Of a stretch of DNA of 64,000 nucleotides, positions 28,805-37,711 are shown piece after piece (position 1 is the stretch's first letter; every line of letters begins with the position of its first letter). The translations under genes and the position numbers were made by a program. The stretch lies in contig NZ_JAIFAG010000001.1 in NCBI RefSeq assembly GCF_020012125.1, positions 3,720,001 through 3,784,000 of the forward strand, written 5' to 3'. The DNA is from Hymenobacter psoromatis (GTDB taxonomy: Bacteria > Bacteroidota > Bacteroidia > Cytophagales > Hymenobacteraceae). Under the pieces are notes generated by a model. It searched no databases and was not told where the DNA came from. It was given only the letters and a program-made list of their open reading frames with translations.

Positions 28805-30457
28805 TTGAAACGACGTGACTTTGTGGGCCTCACCGGCCTGGCGACCGGAGCCCTGCTCCTACCCCCCTTTCCCGGCCGGGCCGGCACGCTCGTGGACCCC
28901 GCCCGCCTGCTGGAGCCCGGCCTCGACGTGGCCGCCAAAAAGCGCCTCGCCGACGCGGCCCTAAACGCGGCCAAAAGCGCCGGTGCCAGCTACGCCGACG
29001 TACGCATCGGCCGCTACCTCAACCAGAGCATTTTCACCCGCGAAAAGCAGGTGCAGAACATTGCCAGCGGCGAGAGCTTCGGGGCCGGCGTGCGCGTGAT
29101 TGCCAACGGCAGCTGGGGCTTTGGTGCCACCAACGACGTGAGTGACAAGGGCCTGGTCAAAGCCGCGCAGCTGGCCGTGGCAATGGCCAAGGCCAACGCC
29201 AAAACCCAGAAGGAGCCGGTGCAGCTGGCCCCGCAAAAGGGCTACGGCGAGGTGAGCTGGCGCACGCCCATCAAGCAAAATGCTTTTGAGGTGCCCGTAG
29301 CCCAGAAGGCCGAGCTACTGCTGGCTGCCAACGCGGCGGCGCTCGCCAACGGCGCCAACTTCGTCAATTCCAGCCTGTTTCAGATAAACGAACAGAAGTA
29401 CTTTGCCAGCACCGACGGCTCGTATATCGACCAGGATATCCACCGCATCTGGCCCACGTTTTCGGTCACGGCCATCGACCGGGCTAGCGGCAAGTTCAAG
29501 ACCCGCGATGCGCTCAGCTCGCCGATGGGCCTTGGCCACGAGTACCTTACCCCCCTCGCCGTGGACAAAGTGGCGGGTCCCGCCGGCACCGGTCTCATCG
29601 GCTACCGCAACAGCTACGACATCCTGGAAGATGCCGCCCTGGCCGCCCGCCAGGCCAAGGCCAAGCTCACCGCCACCTCAGTGCTGGCCGGCAAATACGA
29701 CCTCGTGCTGGACCCTAACCACTTGGGCCTCACCATCCATGAGAGCATCGGCCACCCGCTGGAGCTGGACCGCGTGCTGGGCTACGAGGCCAACTACGCC
29801 GGCACCAGCTTCGCTACCCTGGAGTGGCGGGCCAAGGGCCTGCCCTACGGCTCGAAGCAGGTCAATATCATCGCCGACAAGACGCAACCCGGCTCGCTGG
29901 GCGCGGTGGGCTGGGACGATGAAGGCGTGAAAACCAAGGAGTGGACGCTCATCGACCAGGGCAAACTCGTTGATTACGAGAAGATTCGCGACCAGGCGCA
30001 CATCGTGGGCCAGAATGCCTCCGATGGCTGCTGCTACGCCGACTCCTGGGATGCGGTGCAGTTTCAACGGATGCCCAACGTGAGCCTGCGCCCCGGTACC
30101 GCCAAAATGAGCGTGGACGACCTGATAAGTGGCGTGGACAAGGGCATCTACATCGCCGGCCGGGGCTCCTACTCCATTGACCAGCAGCGCTATAACTTCC
30201 AGTTTGGCGGCCAGGTGTTTTACGCCATTGAGAAAGGCAAAATTGCTGGCATGCTCGACGATGTGGCCTACCAGGCCAACACCCAAGAATTCTGGAATTC
30301 GTGCGTGGCCGTGTGTGACGCCTCGGACTACCGAATGTTCGGCTCGTTCTTCGATGGCAAGGGCCAGCCTTCGCAGGTGTCGGCCGTGAGCCACGGCTCG
30401 GCCAGCTCGCGGTTTAATGCGGTTAATGTCATTAATACGGCCCGTAAGATTGGGTAG
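28805..30457 (+). CDS. tldD: TldD-family metalloprotease with Tat signal, copy 1
   Basis: 550 residues from a TTG start (28805); no ATG fits. The N-terminus MKRRDFVGLTGL followed by ATGALLLPP is a twin-arginine signal. The TldD domain follows: AAKSAGASYADVRIG, then the zinc-binding HESIGH at residues 312-317 (HExxxH), GYEANYAGTSF and KEWTLIDQGKLVDYE. TldD with TldE forms a heterodimeric protease that trims unfolded or modified peptides (microcin B17, CcdA in Escherichia coli). The Tat signal implies export of the folded enzyme. It is followed 74 bases later by a paralogue and has no TldE of its own directly behind. Its length exceeds E. coli TldD (481). Confidence 0.9.
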   Translation: MKRRDFVGLTGLATGALLLPPFPGRAGTLVDPARLLEPGLDVAAKKRLADAALNAAKSAGASYADVRIGRYLNQSIFTREKQVQNIASGESFGAGVRVIANGSWGFGATNDVSDKGLVKAAQLAVAMAKANAKTQKEPVQLAPQKGYGEVSWRTPIKQNAFEVPVAQKAELLLAANAAALANGANFVNSSLFQINEQKYFASTDGSYIDQDIHRIWPTFSVTAIDRASGKFKTRDALSSPMGLGHEYLTPLAVDKVAGPAGTGLIGYRNSYDILEDAALAARQAKAKLTATSVLAGKYDLVLDPNHLGLTIHESIGHPLELDRVLGYEANYAGTSFATLEWRAKGLPYGSKQVNIIADKTQPGSLGAVGWDDEGVKTKEWTLIDQGKLVDYEKIRDQAHIVGQNASDGCCYADSWDAVQFQRMPNVSLRPGTAKMSVDDLISGVDKGIYIAGRGSYSIDQQRYNFQFGGQVFYAIEKGKIAGMLDDVAYQANTQEFWNSCVAVCDASDYRMFGSFFDGKGQPSQVSAVSHGSASSRFNAVNVINTARKIG

Positions 30458-30531
30458 CTTTTCTGCTAGCACCGCCTGTCATTGCGAGCGCAACATTCTT
30501 ATTCCTTCAAACCTCTAAAACTCTTACCCCC

Positions 30532-32184
30532 TTGAACAGACGCGACTTCACTACCCTCACCGGCCTGGCCGCCGGGGCCTTGTGGCTCCCGAGCTTCCCG
30601 AGCCTGGCCGGCAACCTCGTGGACCCGGCCCAGCTGCTGGAGCCAGGCCTCGACGCGGCCCAGAAAAAGCGCCTTGCCGACGTGGCCCTGAACGCGGCGA
30701 AGGCCGCCGGTGCCAACTATGCCGACGTGCGCATTCAGCGCACGCTCAACCAGGGCATCTTCACCCGCGAGAAGCAGGTGCAGAACATCGCTAGCGGCGA
30801 GAGCTTTGGGGTAGGCATTCGGGTGATTGCCAACGGCACCTGGGGCTTCGCGGCGACCAATAATGTGAGCGACGCGGGCATTGCCAAAACCGCGCAGCAG
30901 GCCGTGGCCATCGCCAAAGCCAACTCGAAAGTGCAGAAGGAGCCTGTGAAGCTGGCTCCGCAAAAGGGCTACGGCGAGGTGAGCTGGAAGGCACCGATTG
31001 AGAAAAACGCCTTTGAGGTGCCGGTGAAGGAAAAGGTGGACTTGCTGCTGGCCGCCAACGGCGCGGCGCTGGAAAATGGCGCGTCGTTCGTGAACTCGGC
31101 GCTGTTTCAAGTGAATGAGCAGAAGTACTTTGCCAGCACCGACGGCTCGTACATCGACCAGGATATTCACCGCATCTGGCCCACGTTTTCGGTCACGGTA
31201 GTGGACCGGGCCAGCGGCAAATTTCGCTCGCGCCAGGCGCTGAGCGTACCGATGGGCATGGGCTACGAGTACCTCACGCCCAAGGCCGCCGACAAGATAG
31301 CCGGCCCCACCGGCTCGGGCGTGATTGGCTACAAAAACAGCTACGATATTCTGGAAGACGCGGCCCTGGCCGCCAAGCAAACCAAGCTCAAGATTACCGC
31401 CAAGTCGGTGACGCCGGGCAAGTACGACCTTGTGCTCGACCCGCACCACCTGGGCCTGACCATCCACGAATCGGTGGGCCACCCGCTGGAACTGGACCGT
31501 GTGCTGGGCTACGAGGCCAACTTCGCGGGCACCTCGTTTGCTACCCTCGATTGGCGCAAGAAGGGCCTACCCTACGGCTCGAAGCAGGTGAATATTGTGG
31601 CTGATAAGCTGCAAGCCAACTCGCTGGGCGCGGTGGGCTGGGACGATGAAGGCGTGAAAACCAAGGAGTGGACGCTCATCGACCAGGGCAAACTCATTGA
31701 CTACGAGAAAATTCGCGACCAGGCTTACATCGTGGGTCAAGATGCGTCGGATGGCTGCTGCTACTCACAGTCGTGGCGCGACGTGCAGTTCCAGCGGATG
31801 CCCAACGTAAGCCTGCGCCCCAGCACCGCTAAGATGACGCCCGATGAGTTGGTGAAGGGGGTAGAGAAAGGCATCTACATCGCCGGCAACGGCTCGTTTT
31901 CGATTGACCAGCAGCGCTATAACTCGCAGTTTGGCGGCCAGGTATTCTACGCCATCGAGAACGGCAAAATCACCGAAATGCTCGAAGACGTGGCTTATCA
32001 GACCAATACGCTCGAATTCTGGGGTGCCTGTGCCGGCTCGTGCGATGCGTCGGACTACCGCTTCGCGGGTTTCTTTAATGATGGCAAGGGCCAGCCTTCA
32101 CAAAGCTCGGCAGTGAGCCACGGCTCGGCTACCTCGCGGTTTAATGGGGTCAATATTATTAACACGGCCCGCAAGATTGGGTAA
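30532..32184 (+). CDS. tldD: TldD-family metalloprotease with Tat signal, copy 2
   Basis: 550 residues from a TTG start at 30532, very similar to copy 1 along its whole length. Tat motif NRRDFTTLTGL; zinc motif HESVGH at residues 312-317; a conserved DGCCYSQSW segment and two Cys in FWGACAGSCD. The copies differ mainly in the N-terminal third and the C-terminal 50 residues. It is followed by a TldE gene after a 106-base gap holding an imperfect hairpin. Tandem duplication is the simplest origin. The role is inferred from the family only. Confidence 0.9.
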   Translation: MNRRDFTTLTGLAAGALWLPSFPSLAGNLVDPAQLLEPGLDAAQKKRLADVALNAAKAAGANYADVRIQRTLNQGIFTREKQVQNIASGESFGVGIRVIANGTWGFAATNNVSDAGIAKTAQQAVAIAKANSKVQKEPVKLAPQKGYGEVSWKAPIEKNAFEVPVKEKVDLLLAANGAALENGASFVNSALFQVNEQKYFASTDGSYIDQDIHRIWPTFSVTVVDRASGKFRSRQALSVPMGMGYEYLTPKAADKIAGPTGSGVIGYKNSYDILEDAALAAKQTKLKITAKSVTPGKYDLVLDPHHLGLTIHESVGHPLELDRVLGYEANFAGTSFATLDWRKKGLPYGSKQVNIVADKLQANSLGAVGWDDEGVKTKEWTLIDQGKLIDYEKIRDQAYIVGQDASDGCCYSQSWRDVQFQRMPNVSLRPSTAKMTPDELVKGVEKGIYIAGNGSFSIDQQRYNSQFGGQVFYAIENGKITEMLEDVAYQTNTLEFWGACAGSCDASDYRFAGFFNDGKGQPSQSSAVSHGSATSRFNGVNIINTARKIG

Positions 32185-32186
32185 CA

Positions 32187-32258
32187 AATCGTCTGTCCTT
32201 GCGAACGCAACATTCTGCGCATCAAGCAGAGGTGAAGCGCTCGCAAGGACAAGCGATT
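32187..32258. repeat. intergenic hairpin, TGTCATTGCGAG-like family
   Basis: Arms 32187-32208 and 32237-32258 pair at 19 of 22 positions (core TGTCCTTGCGA). The same type of sequence appears as a half-element at about 30477-30500 (TGTCATTGCGAGCGCAAC) before tldD copy 2 and as a full hairpin at 39443-39547. Confidence 0.75.
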
Positions 32259-32290
32259 AAGTTTTACGAAAAATTGACAATTCAACGATA

Positions 32291-33625
32291 ATGGCAATTC
32301 TCTCCCAAACCGAAGCCCAGGATATTCTCAAGAAAGTCCTCAGCTTCAGCACCGCCGACGAGTGCGAGGCCAACCTCAACGGCAGCCTCGAAGGCAACGT
32401 GCGCTCGGCGCGCAACTCCATTAGCACGGCCGGGGCCGTGGACAACGTGTCGCTGGCCGTGACGTCGTATTTCGGCAAGCGCTCGGGCACTGCCACGTGC
32501 AACCAGTTTGACGAGGCTACCCTGCGCCGCTGCGTGCAGCGCGCCGAGGAAATCGCCCGGCTGGCCCCCGAAAGCCCCGAGCACATGCCGCTGCTGGGGC
32601 CGCAGAATTACCTGTCGTCGCCGCTTTCATACGCGGCCAACACGGCGGCCATTACGCCCGACTACCGCGCCCGCCAGATGGCGGCCAGCATGCAGTATTG
32701 CGACACCAAAAAGCTGTCGTCGGCGGGCTTTCTCAACGACTCGGCGGGCTTCGTGGCCAAGCGCAACTCGAAGGGCCTCGAAGCCTACCAACGTTTTACC
32801 AATCTCGATTTTAGCATCACGGTGCGCACGCCCGACGGCATGGGTTCGGGCTACGCGGCTACCGATTTCACCGACGTGGCGAAGTTCGACGCGGCACGCC
32901 TTACGGCGGTGGCGGCTGGCAAAGCGTCTTCTTCGCTGGGCGCTAAGGCCATTGAGCCGGGCAAGTACACCGTTATTCTGGAGCCTAATGCGCTGGTTTC
33001 GGCCGTTGACACCTCTTTGCTGGGCGCGCTGGCGCAGTCGTTTGACGCCCGCGCCGCCGACGAGGGCCGCAGCTTCCTGAGCAAGAAAGGCGGCGGCAAT
33101 CGCAAGGGCGAAAAGCTGTTCGATGAGCGAGTTACCATCTATTCGGACCCGCTGAATGCCGAGGTACCTGACCTAACTTTCGCCCAGGATGGCCGCCCGC
33201 AGCAGCGCACTACCTGGGTAGAGAAGGGGGTAGTAAAGAACCTATACAGCTCGCGCTACTGGGCTGAGAAAAGCGGGATTCCTTCGCTACCCAACCCCGG
33301 CAACTTCATCATGGAAGGCGGTACCCAGAGCACCGCCGACCTTATCAAAAGCACTAAAAAAGGTATTTTGGTGACGCGCCTGTGGTACATCCGTCCCGTG
33401 GACCCGCAAACGCTGCTCTACACCGGTCTCACCCGCGACGGCACGTTCTACATTGAGAACGGCGCTATCAAGTTTCCGGTTAAGAACTTCCGCTTCAATG
33501 AGAGCCCGATTATCATGCTCAACAACTTGGAGGCCATCGGCCGGCCGGTGCGCCTGGGCGGCAACCTAGTGCCGCCGCTAAAAATCCGCGACTTCACCTT
33601 CACCAGCTTGTCAGACGCGGTGTAA
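32291..33625 (+). CDS. tldE: TldE/PmbA-family protein, copy 1
   Basis: 444 residues with the PmbA/TldE architecture: EANLNGSLEGNVRSARNSIST near the N-terminus, FGKRSGTATCNQFD, LGAKAIEPGKYTVILEP in the middle, and NESPIIMLNNLEAIGRP near the end. It lacks the HExxxH zinc motif, as TldE does; TldE supplies the second half of the active heterodimer. The N-terminus MAILSQTEAQDILKKVL has no Tat or Sec signal although its TldD partners do. It follows tldD copy 2, and a strong terminator closes the unit 79 bases downstream. Confidence 0.92.
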   Translation: MAILSQTEAQDILKKVLSFSTADECEANLNGSLEGNVRSARNSISTAGAVDNVSLAVTSYFGKRSGTATCNQFDEATLRRCVQRAEEIARLAPESPEHMPLLGPQNYLSSPLSYAANTAAITPDYRARQMAASMQYCDTKKLSSAGFLNDSAGFVAKRNSKGLEAYQRFTNLDFSITVRTPDGMGSGYAATDFTDVAKFDAARLTAVAAGKASSSLGAKAIEPGKYTVILEPNALVSAVDTSLLGALAQSFDARAADEGRSFLSKKGGGNRKGEKLFDERVTIYSDPLNAEVPDLTFAQDGRPQQRTTWVEKGVVKNLYSSRYWAEKSGIPSLPNPGNFIMEGGTQSTADLIKSTKKGILVTRLWYIRPVDPQTLLYTGLTRDGTFYIENGAIKFPVKNFRFNESPIIMLNNLEAIGRPVRLGGNLVPPLKIRDFTFTSLSDAV

Positions 33626-33703
33626 CGTTTGGGGCGGAACGGCAATACCCGGCAGTACCGGGCCAGCCCTACCCCCTGTTGCGGAGCGAAGCAGCTCCGA
33701 CGC

Positions 33704-33744
33704 GCAAAAAAGAGCGGCCGGGCAACCAGGCCGCTCTTTTTTGC
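33704..33744 (+). terminator. rho-independent terminator between the two TldD/TldE units
   Basis: GCAAAAAAGAGCGGCC (33704-33719) and GGCCGCTCTTTTTTGC (33729-33744) are perfect 16-bp complements with a 9-base loop; the stem base supplies the U run. It separates the D-D-E set from the D-E set. Confidence 0.92.
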
Positions 33745-33805
33745 ATCTGCGGCGAGTAGCTTCGCGGCAACCTTTTCCTAACCAGCCACCTTACTTTTTT
33801 CTGCT

Positions 33806-35455
33806 ATGAACAGACGCGACTTTGTGGGCCTCACCGGCCTAGGCGCTACTGCCTTGCTGCTACCCTCGCTGCCGGGCTTCGGGGCTAAGCTTGTGGACCC
33901 CAGCCGCTTGCTGGAGCCGGGTGCCGACACCATCCTCAAAAAGCGCCTGGCCGACGCGGCCCTGAACGCCGCCAAAAGCGCCGGGGCAAGCTACGCCGAC
34001 GTGCGCATCGGGCGCTCGCTCAACCAGTACGTGTTTGCCCGCGAGAAGCAGGTGCAGAATATCGTGAGCACCGAGAGCTACGGCGTGGGCATTCGGGTGC
34101 TGGTGAACGGCTGCTGGGGCTTTGCCTCCACGAGCGTCGTGACCGAGGCCAGCCTGGCTGCCACCGCGCGCCTGGCCGCCGAAATCGCCAAGGCCGATGC
34201 CAAGGTACAGAAGGAACCCGTGCAGCTGGCCGCGCAGCAGGGCTACGGCGAAGTGACTTGGAAAACGCCTATTCAGCAGAGCGCTTTCGAGGTGCCGGTG
34301 AAGCAGAAGGCCGACTTGCTGCTGGCCGCCAACGCGGCGGCGATGGACGCGGGTGCCAACTACATCAACTCGGCGCTGTTTCAAGTGAATGAGCAGAAGT
34401 ACTTTGCCAGCACCGATGGCTCGTACATCGACCAGGACGTGCACCGCCTGTGGCCCACGTTCAGCGTAACGGCCGTAGATACCAAGAGCGGCAAGTTCCG
34501 CTCGCGCGAGGCGCTGAGTGCGCCGGTGGGCCTGGGCTACGAATACCTCACGCCCAGCGCCACCGAGCAGGTGCGCGGCCCGCAGGGCACTGACACCGTG
34601 GGCTATAAGCTGCGCTACGACATCCTGGCCGATGCCGCGCTGGCCGGCAAGCAGGCCAAGGCCAAGCTGGGCATGAAATCGGTGACGCCGGGCAAGTACG
34701 ACCTCGTGCTTGACCCCGGACACCTGGGCCTGACCATCCACGAAAGCGTGGGCCACCCCACCGAGCTCGACCGCGTGCTGGGCTACGAGGCCAACTACGC
34801 CGGCACCAGCTTCGCTACCTTGGAGTGGAAGGCCAAAGGCCTGCCCTACGGCTCGAAAGAGGTCAACATCGTAGCCGATAAGCTGCAAACCGGCTCGGTG
34901 GGCAACGTGGGCTACGATGACGAGGGCGTGAAAACCAAGGAGTGGGACATCATCAAGGCTGGTAAGCTGGTGGACTACCAGAAAATCCGGGACCAGGCGC
35001 ACATTGTGGGTCAGAAGGCGTCGGATGGCTGCTGCTACGCGCAGTCGTGGGAGGACGTGCAGTTTCAGCGCATGGCCAACATCAGCCTCAAGCCCGGCCC
35101 TACCCCCCTGAGCGTGGATGAGATGGTGAGCAAGGTGGACAAAGGTATTTACATTGCCGGCGCGGGCTCATTCAGCATTGACCAGCAGCGGTTTAACTTT
35201 CAGTTTGGCGGGCAGTTGTTCTTCGCCATTGAGAAGGGCAAAATCACGGAGCCGCTCGAAGACGTGGCCTACCAGTCGAACACCCAGGAGTTTTGGGGTG
35301 CCTGCCAGGGCTCGTGCGACCAGCGCGACTACCGCCTGTTCGGCACTTTCTTCGATGGCAAGGGCCAGCCGGCCCAGGTATCGTCGGTGAGCCACGGCTC
35401 GGCCACCACGCGCTTTAACGGCGTGAACGTCATTAACACGGCGCGGAAAGTTTAG
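33806..35455 (+). CDS. tldD: TldD-family metalloprotease with Tat signal, copy 3
   Basis: 549 residues from ATG 33806. Tat motif NRRDFVGLTGL with hydrophobic ATALLLPSLPG; zinc motif HESVGH at residues 312-317; DGCCYAQSW conserved; FWGACQGSCDQRDYR near the C-terminus. It is more diverged from copies 1 and 2 in the N-terminal third (SLNQYVFAREKQVQ). A terminator lies between it and the preceding genes, so it should have its own promoter in the 60 bases before the start; I see no clear TAnnTTTG there. A TldE gene follows 29 bases later. Confidence 0.92.
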   Translation: MNRRDFVGLTGLGATALLLPSLPGFGAKLVDPSRLLEPGADTILKKRLADAALNAAKSAGASYADVRIGRSLNQYVFAREKQVQNIVSTESYGVGIRVLVNGCWGFASTSVVTEASLAATARLAAEIAKADAKVQKEPVQLAAQQGYGEVTWKTPIQQSAFEVPVKQKADLLLAANAAAMDAGANYINSALFQVNEQKYFASTDGSYIDQDVHRLWPTFSVTAVDTKSGKFRSREALSAPVGLGYEYLTPSATEQVRGPQGTDTVGYKLRYDILADAALAGKQAKAKLGMKSVTPGKYDLVLDPGHLGLTIHESVGHPTELDRVLGYEANYAGTSFATLEWKAKGLPYGSKEVNIVADKLQTGSVGNVGYDDEGVKTKEWDIIKAGKLVDYQKIRDQAHIVGQKASDGCCYAQSWEDVQFQRMANISLKPGPTPLSVDEMVSKVDKGIYIAGAGSFSIDQQRFNFQFGGQLFFAIEKGKITEPLEDVAYQSNTQEFWGACQGSCDQRDYRLFGTFFDGKGQPAQVSSVSHGSATTRFNGVNVINTARKV

Positions 35456-35484
35456 TCCCTACCCCCCTTTAGCATCTTGTTATC

Positions 35485-36810
35485 ATGGCTATTTTCTCCA
35501 AAGACGACGCCCAGGCTATTCTGAAGAAAGTGCTGAGCTACAGCACCGCCGACGCGTGCACGGTGGGCCTGAGCGGGCGCACGGCCGGCAACATCCGCTA
35601 CGCCCGCAACAGCGTGAGCACGGCCGGTGCCCAGGACTCGGTGTCGCTCACCGTGGAGTCGAGCTTTGGCAAGCGCTCGGGCATTGCCACCTGCAATGAG
35701 TTTGACGATGCCACGCTGCGCCGCTGCGTGCAGCGGGCCGAGGAAATCGCGCACCTCGCCCCCGAAAGCCCCGAGTACATGCCGCCGCTCGAGCCGCAGA
35801 CGTACCTGAGCCCGCCCTCGTCGGCTACTACCCCCCTCACGCCGGCCGGCCGCGCCCAGGCCGCCGCCGATAGCATGGCGCTGTGCGCGGCCAAAAACCT
35901 GGCCGCCGCCGGCTTTCTCGATGGCGGCACGCGCTTCACGGCGCTGCGCAATTCGAAGGGCCTGGAGGCCTACCAGCAGTCGACCAATACCGATTTTTCG
36001 GTGACGGTGCGCACGCCCGACGGCCGGGGCTCGGGCTACGCCATTGCCGACGTGACGGACGTGGCCAAGCTGAATACCAAGGCCTTGACCCAACGCGCTG
36101 CCGATAAGGCCACCGGCTCGCTGGGTGCCAAGGCCATTGAGCCGGGCAAGTACACCGTCATTCTGGAGCCGGCCGCGCTGATGGCCGGCGACGACCTTTC
36201 GCTGCTCGGCGGGCTGATGTACAGCATGGGCGCGCGGGAGGCCGACGAGGGCCGCAGCTTTCTGACCAAGAAAGGCGGCGGCAACCGCAAGGGCGAAAAG
36301 CTCTTCGACGAGCGCATCAACATCTACTCCGACCCCATGAATGCCGAGGTGCCCGGCCAGGCCTTCGACGGCGACGGCCTGCCCACGCAGCGCATGAGCT
36401 GGGTGGAGAAGGGAGTCGTAAAAAACCTGTATTACTCGCGCTTCTGGGCCCAGAAAAACAACGTGGTACCCAACGCCTTCCCCAGTGGTTTCATCATGGC
36501 GGGCGGCACGCAGAGCACCGCCGAGCTGATAAAGGGCACTGCCAAGGGCATTCTGGTGACACGCCTGTGGTACATCCGCGAGGTGGACCCGCAGACGCTG
36601 CTCTACACCGGCCTCACCCGCGACGGCACGTTTTACATCGAAAACGGGGCCATTAAATTCCCCATCAAAAACCTGCGCTTCAACGAGAGTCCGATTATTA
36701 TGCTCAATAATATTGAGGCCATCGGCCGGCCGGTGCGCCTGGCCGGCTGCCTGGTGCCCCCGCTCAAAATTCGGGATTTCACGTTCACAAGCCTGTCGGA
36801 CGCTATTTAA
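35485..36810 (+). CDS. tldE: TldE/PmbA-family protein, copy 2
   Basis: 441 residues, closely similar to TldE copy 1 (shared FGKRSGIATCNEFDDATLR in part, LGAKAIEPGKYTVILEP, KKGGGNRKGEKLFDER). No zinc motif and no signal peptide (MAIFSKDDAQAILKKVLSYS). With TldD copy 3 directly upstream, the pair forms the compact canonical D-E gene arrangement. A strong bidirectional terminator follows. Confidence 0.92.
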   Translation: MAIFSKDDAQAILKKVLSYSTADACTVGLSGRTAGNIRYARNSVSTAGAQDSVSLTVESSFGKRSGIATCNEFDDATLRRCVQRAEEIAHLAPESPEYMPPLEPQTYLSPPSSATTPLTPAGRAQAAADSMALCAAKNLAAAGFLDGGTRFTALRNSKGLEAYQQSTNTDFSVTVRTPDGRGSGYAIADVTDVAKLNTKALTQRAADKATGSLGAKAIEPGKYTVILEPAALMAGDDLSLLGGLMYSMGAREADEGRSFLTKKGGGNRKGEKLFDERINIYSDPMNAEVPGQAFDGDGLPTQRMSWVEKGVVKNLYYSRFWAQKNNVVPNAFPSGFIMAGGTQSTAELIKGTAKGILVTRLWYIREVDPQTLLYTGLTRDGTFYIENGAIKFPIKNLRFNESPIIMLNNIEAIGRPVRLAGCLVPPLKIRDFTFTSLSDAI

Positions 36811-36817
36811 AAACTAA

Positions 36818-36859
36818 AAAAAGAACGTCATGCAGACCATTCTGCATGACGTTCTTTTT
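36818..36859. terminator. bidirectional rho-independent terminator
   Basis: AAAAAGAACGTCATGCAG (36818-36835) and CTGCATGACGTTCTTTTT (36842-36859) are perfect 18-bp complements with a 6-base loop and T runs on both strands. It serves the convergent tldE copy 2 and the barrel gene. The GAACGTCATGC core is shared with the family A hairpins. Confidence 0.93.
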
Positions 36860-36884
36860 CTGTGCACGATTCAACCAAACTCAC

Positions 36885-37514
36885 CTACAGTTTGGGTAGC
36901 TGGAAGGCGGCGTAGAACTGGAACACCCGGTTGTGGAGGCTGGGGTCGTTCACGCCTTGCAGGTATTCTGCCTTGTTGATGTCGTTGAGGCCCGCGATGA
37001 AGCGGCCGCCGACCCGCACGATGGGACCGAGCTTGAGCCCTACCCCCCCGCAGAGCGCAAAGTCGCCGCGCTTATAGTTGTCGGTCGCGGACTGGTCCAC
37101 GTCGCGGAACAGCACTTGGCCGCTGGCCCCGCGTATCTGCACGGTGCCCTGCTCATTGGCTCCCACCAGCAGGCCAAACTGCGGCCCGGCCTCCACGTAG
37201 AGCGGCCCGAAGGTGGCCTTGATTAGAATCGGCACGGCCACGTAATTGAGACGCGTGGTATAATTGGTGGCGGTAAAAGCACCCTTCAACTGCGAGCCCT
37301 GCAAGGAATACAGTAGCTCGGGCTGGATGGAAAGCGGCCCAATCAAGTGCGCCTGGTAAAAAATACCGGCGTGGAAATACGATTTGTAGGTGGCATTTTC
37401 GCCGACGCGGCCGCTGAGTACGGCCTCGCTCAGGCCGCCTTTAACCCCGAACTGGGCGTGGGCCTGGGTAGCGAGCAGTAGCGTAGCAGCCAGGGCAATG
37501 TATTTGGTTTGCAT
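36885..37514 (-). CDS. PorT-like outer-membrane beta-barrel protein
   Basis: 209 residues. The signal peptide MQTKYIALAATLLLATQ ends AHA-Q. FGVKGGLSEAVL opens the barrel as in the OMP_b-brl_2 (PorT) family, followed by FHAGIFYQAHLIGPLSIQPE, VAVPILIKATFG, LYVEAGPQFGLLVG and a last FQFYAAFQLPKL strand. Eight strands are likely. Its function is unknown; related proteins are small porin-like or gliding-associated barrels. It stands alone on the minus strand between two plus-strand operons. A possible -7 box AACCTTTG lies about 100 bases upstream. Confidence 0.85.
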   Translation of the reverse strand: MQTKYIALAATLLLATQAHAQFGVKGGLSEAVLSGRVGENATYKSYFHAGIFYQAHLIGPLSIQPELLYSLQGSQLKGAFTATNYTTRLNYVAVPILIKATFGPLYVEAGPQFGLLVGANEQGTVQIRGASGQVLFRDVDQSATDNYKRGDFALCGGVGLKLGPIVRVGGRFIAGLNDINKAEYLQGVNDPSLHNRVFQFYAAFQLPKL

Positions 37515-37711
37515 TGAAAATGAATAAGTTAAATGAGCTAAACAAGTTGAGATGCCCGCGCCTGCCGGGGCAGCGGCCCTACCCTAACGCGGGGGAAGAC
37601 GCTTTTGGGGTATACAAAGGTTGCAGCCGCAAGTTTGGCACGGCGGCCGTGAGCACGCCGTGAACGCCGGTGGTGCAACCCTACCCCCCCTTTTTTCGCC
37701 TATTTTCGCTC

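Noticed and set aside
33860..35002. 380-codon antisense frame in tldD copy 3, with similar ones in copies 1 and 2
   Set aside because: The frames are repeated only because the three tldD genes are similar; they have no start signals or domains.
28805..36810. RiPP (modified peptide) biosynthesis cluster around TldD/TldE
   Set aside because: No precursor-like small gene, cyclodehydratase or radical-SAM gene is found in or next to the cluster.
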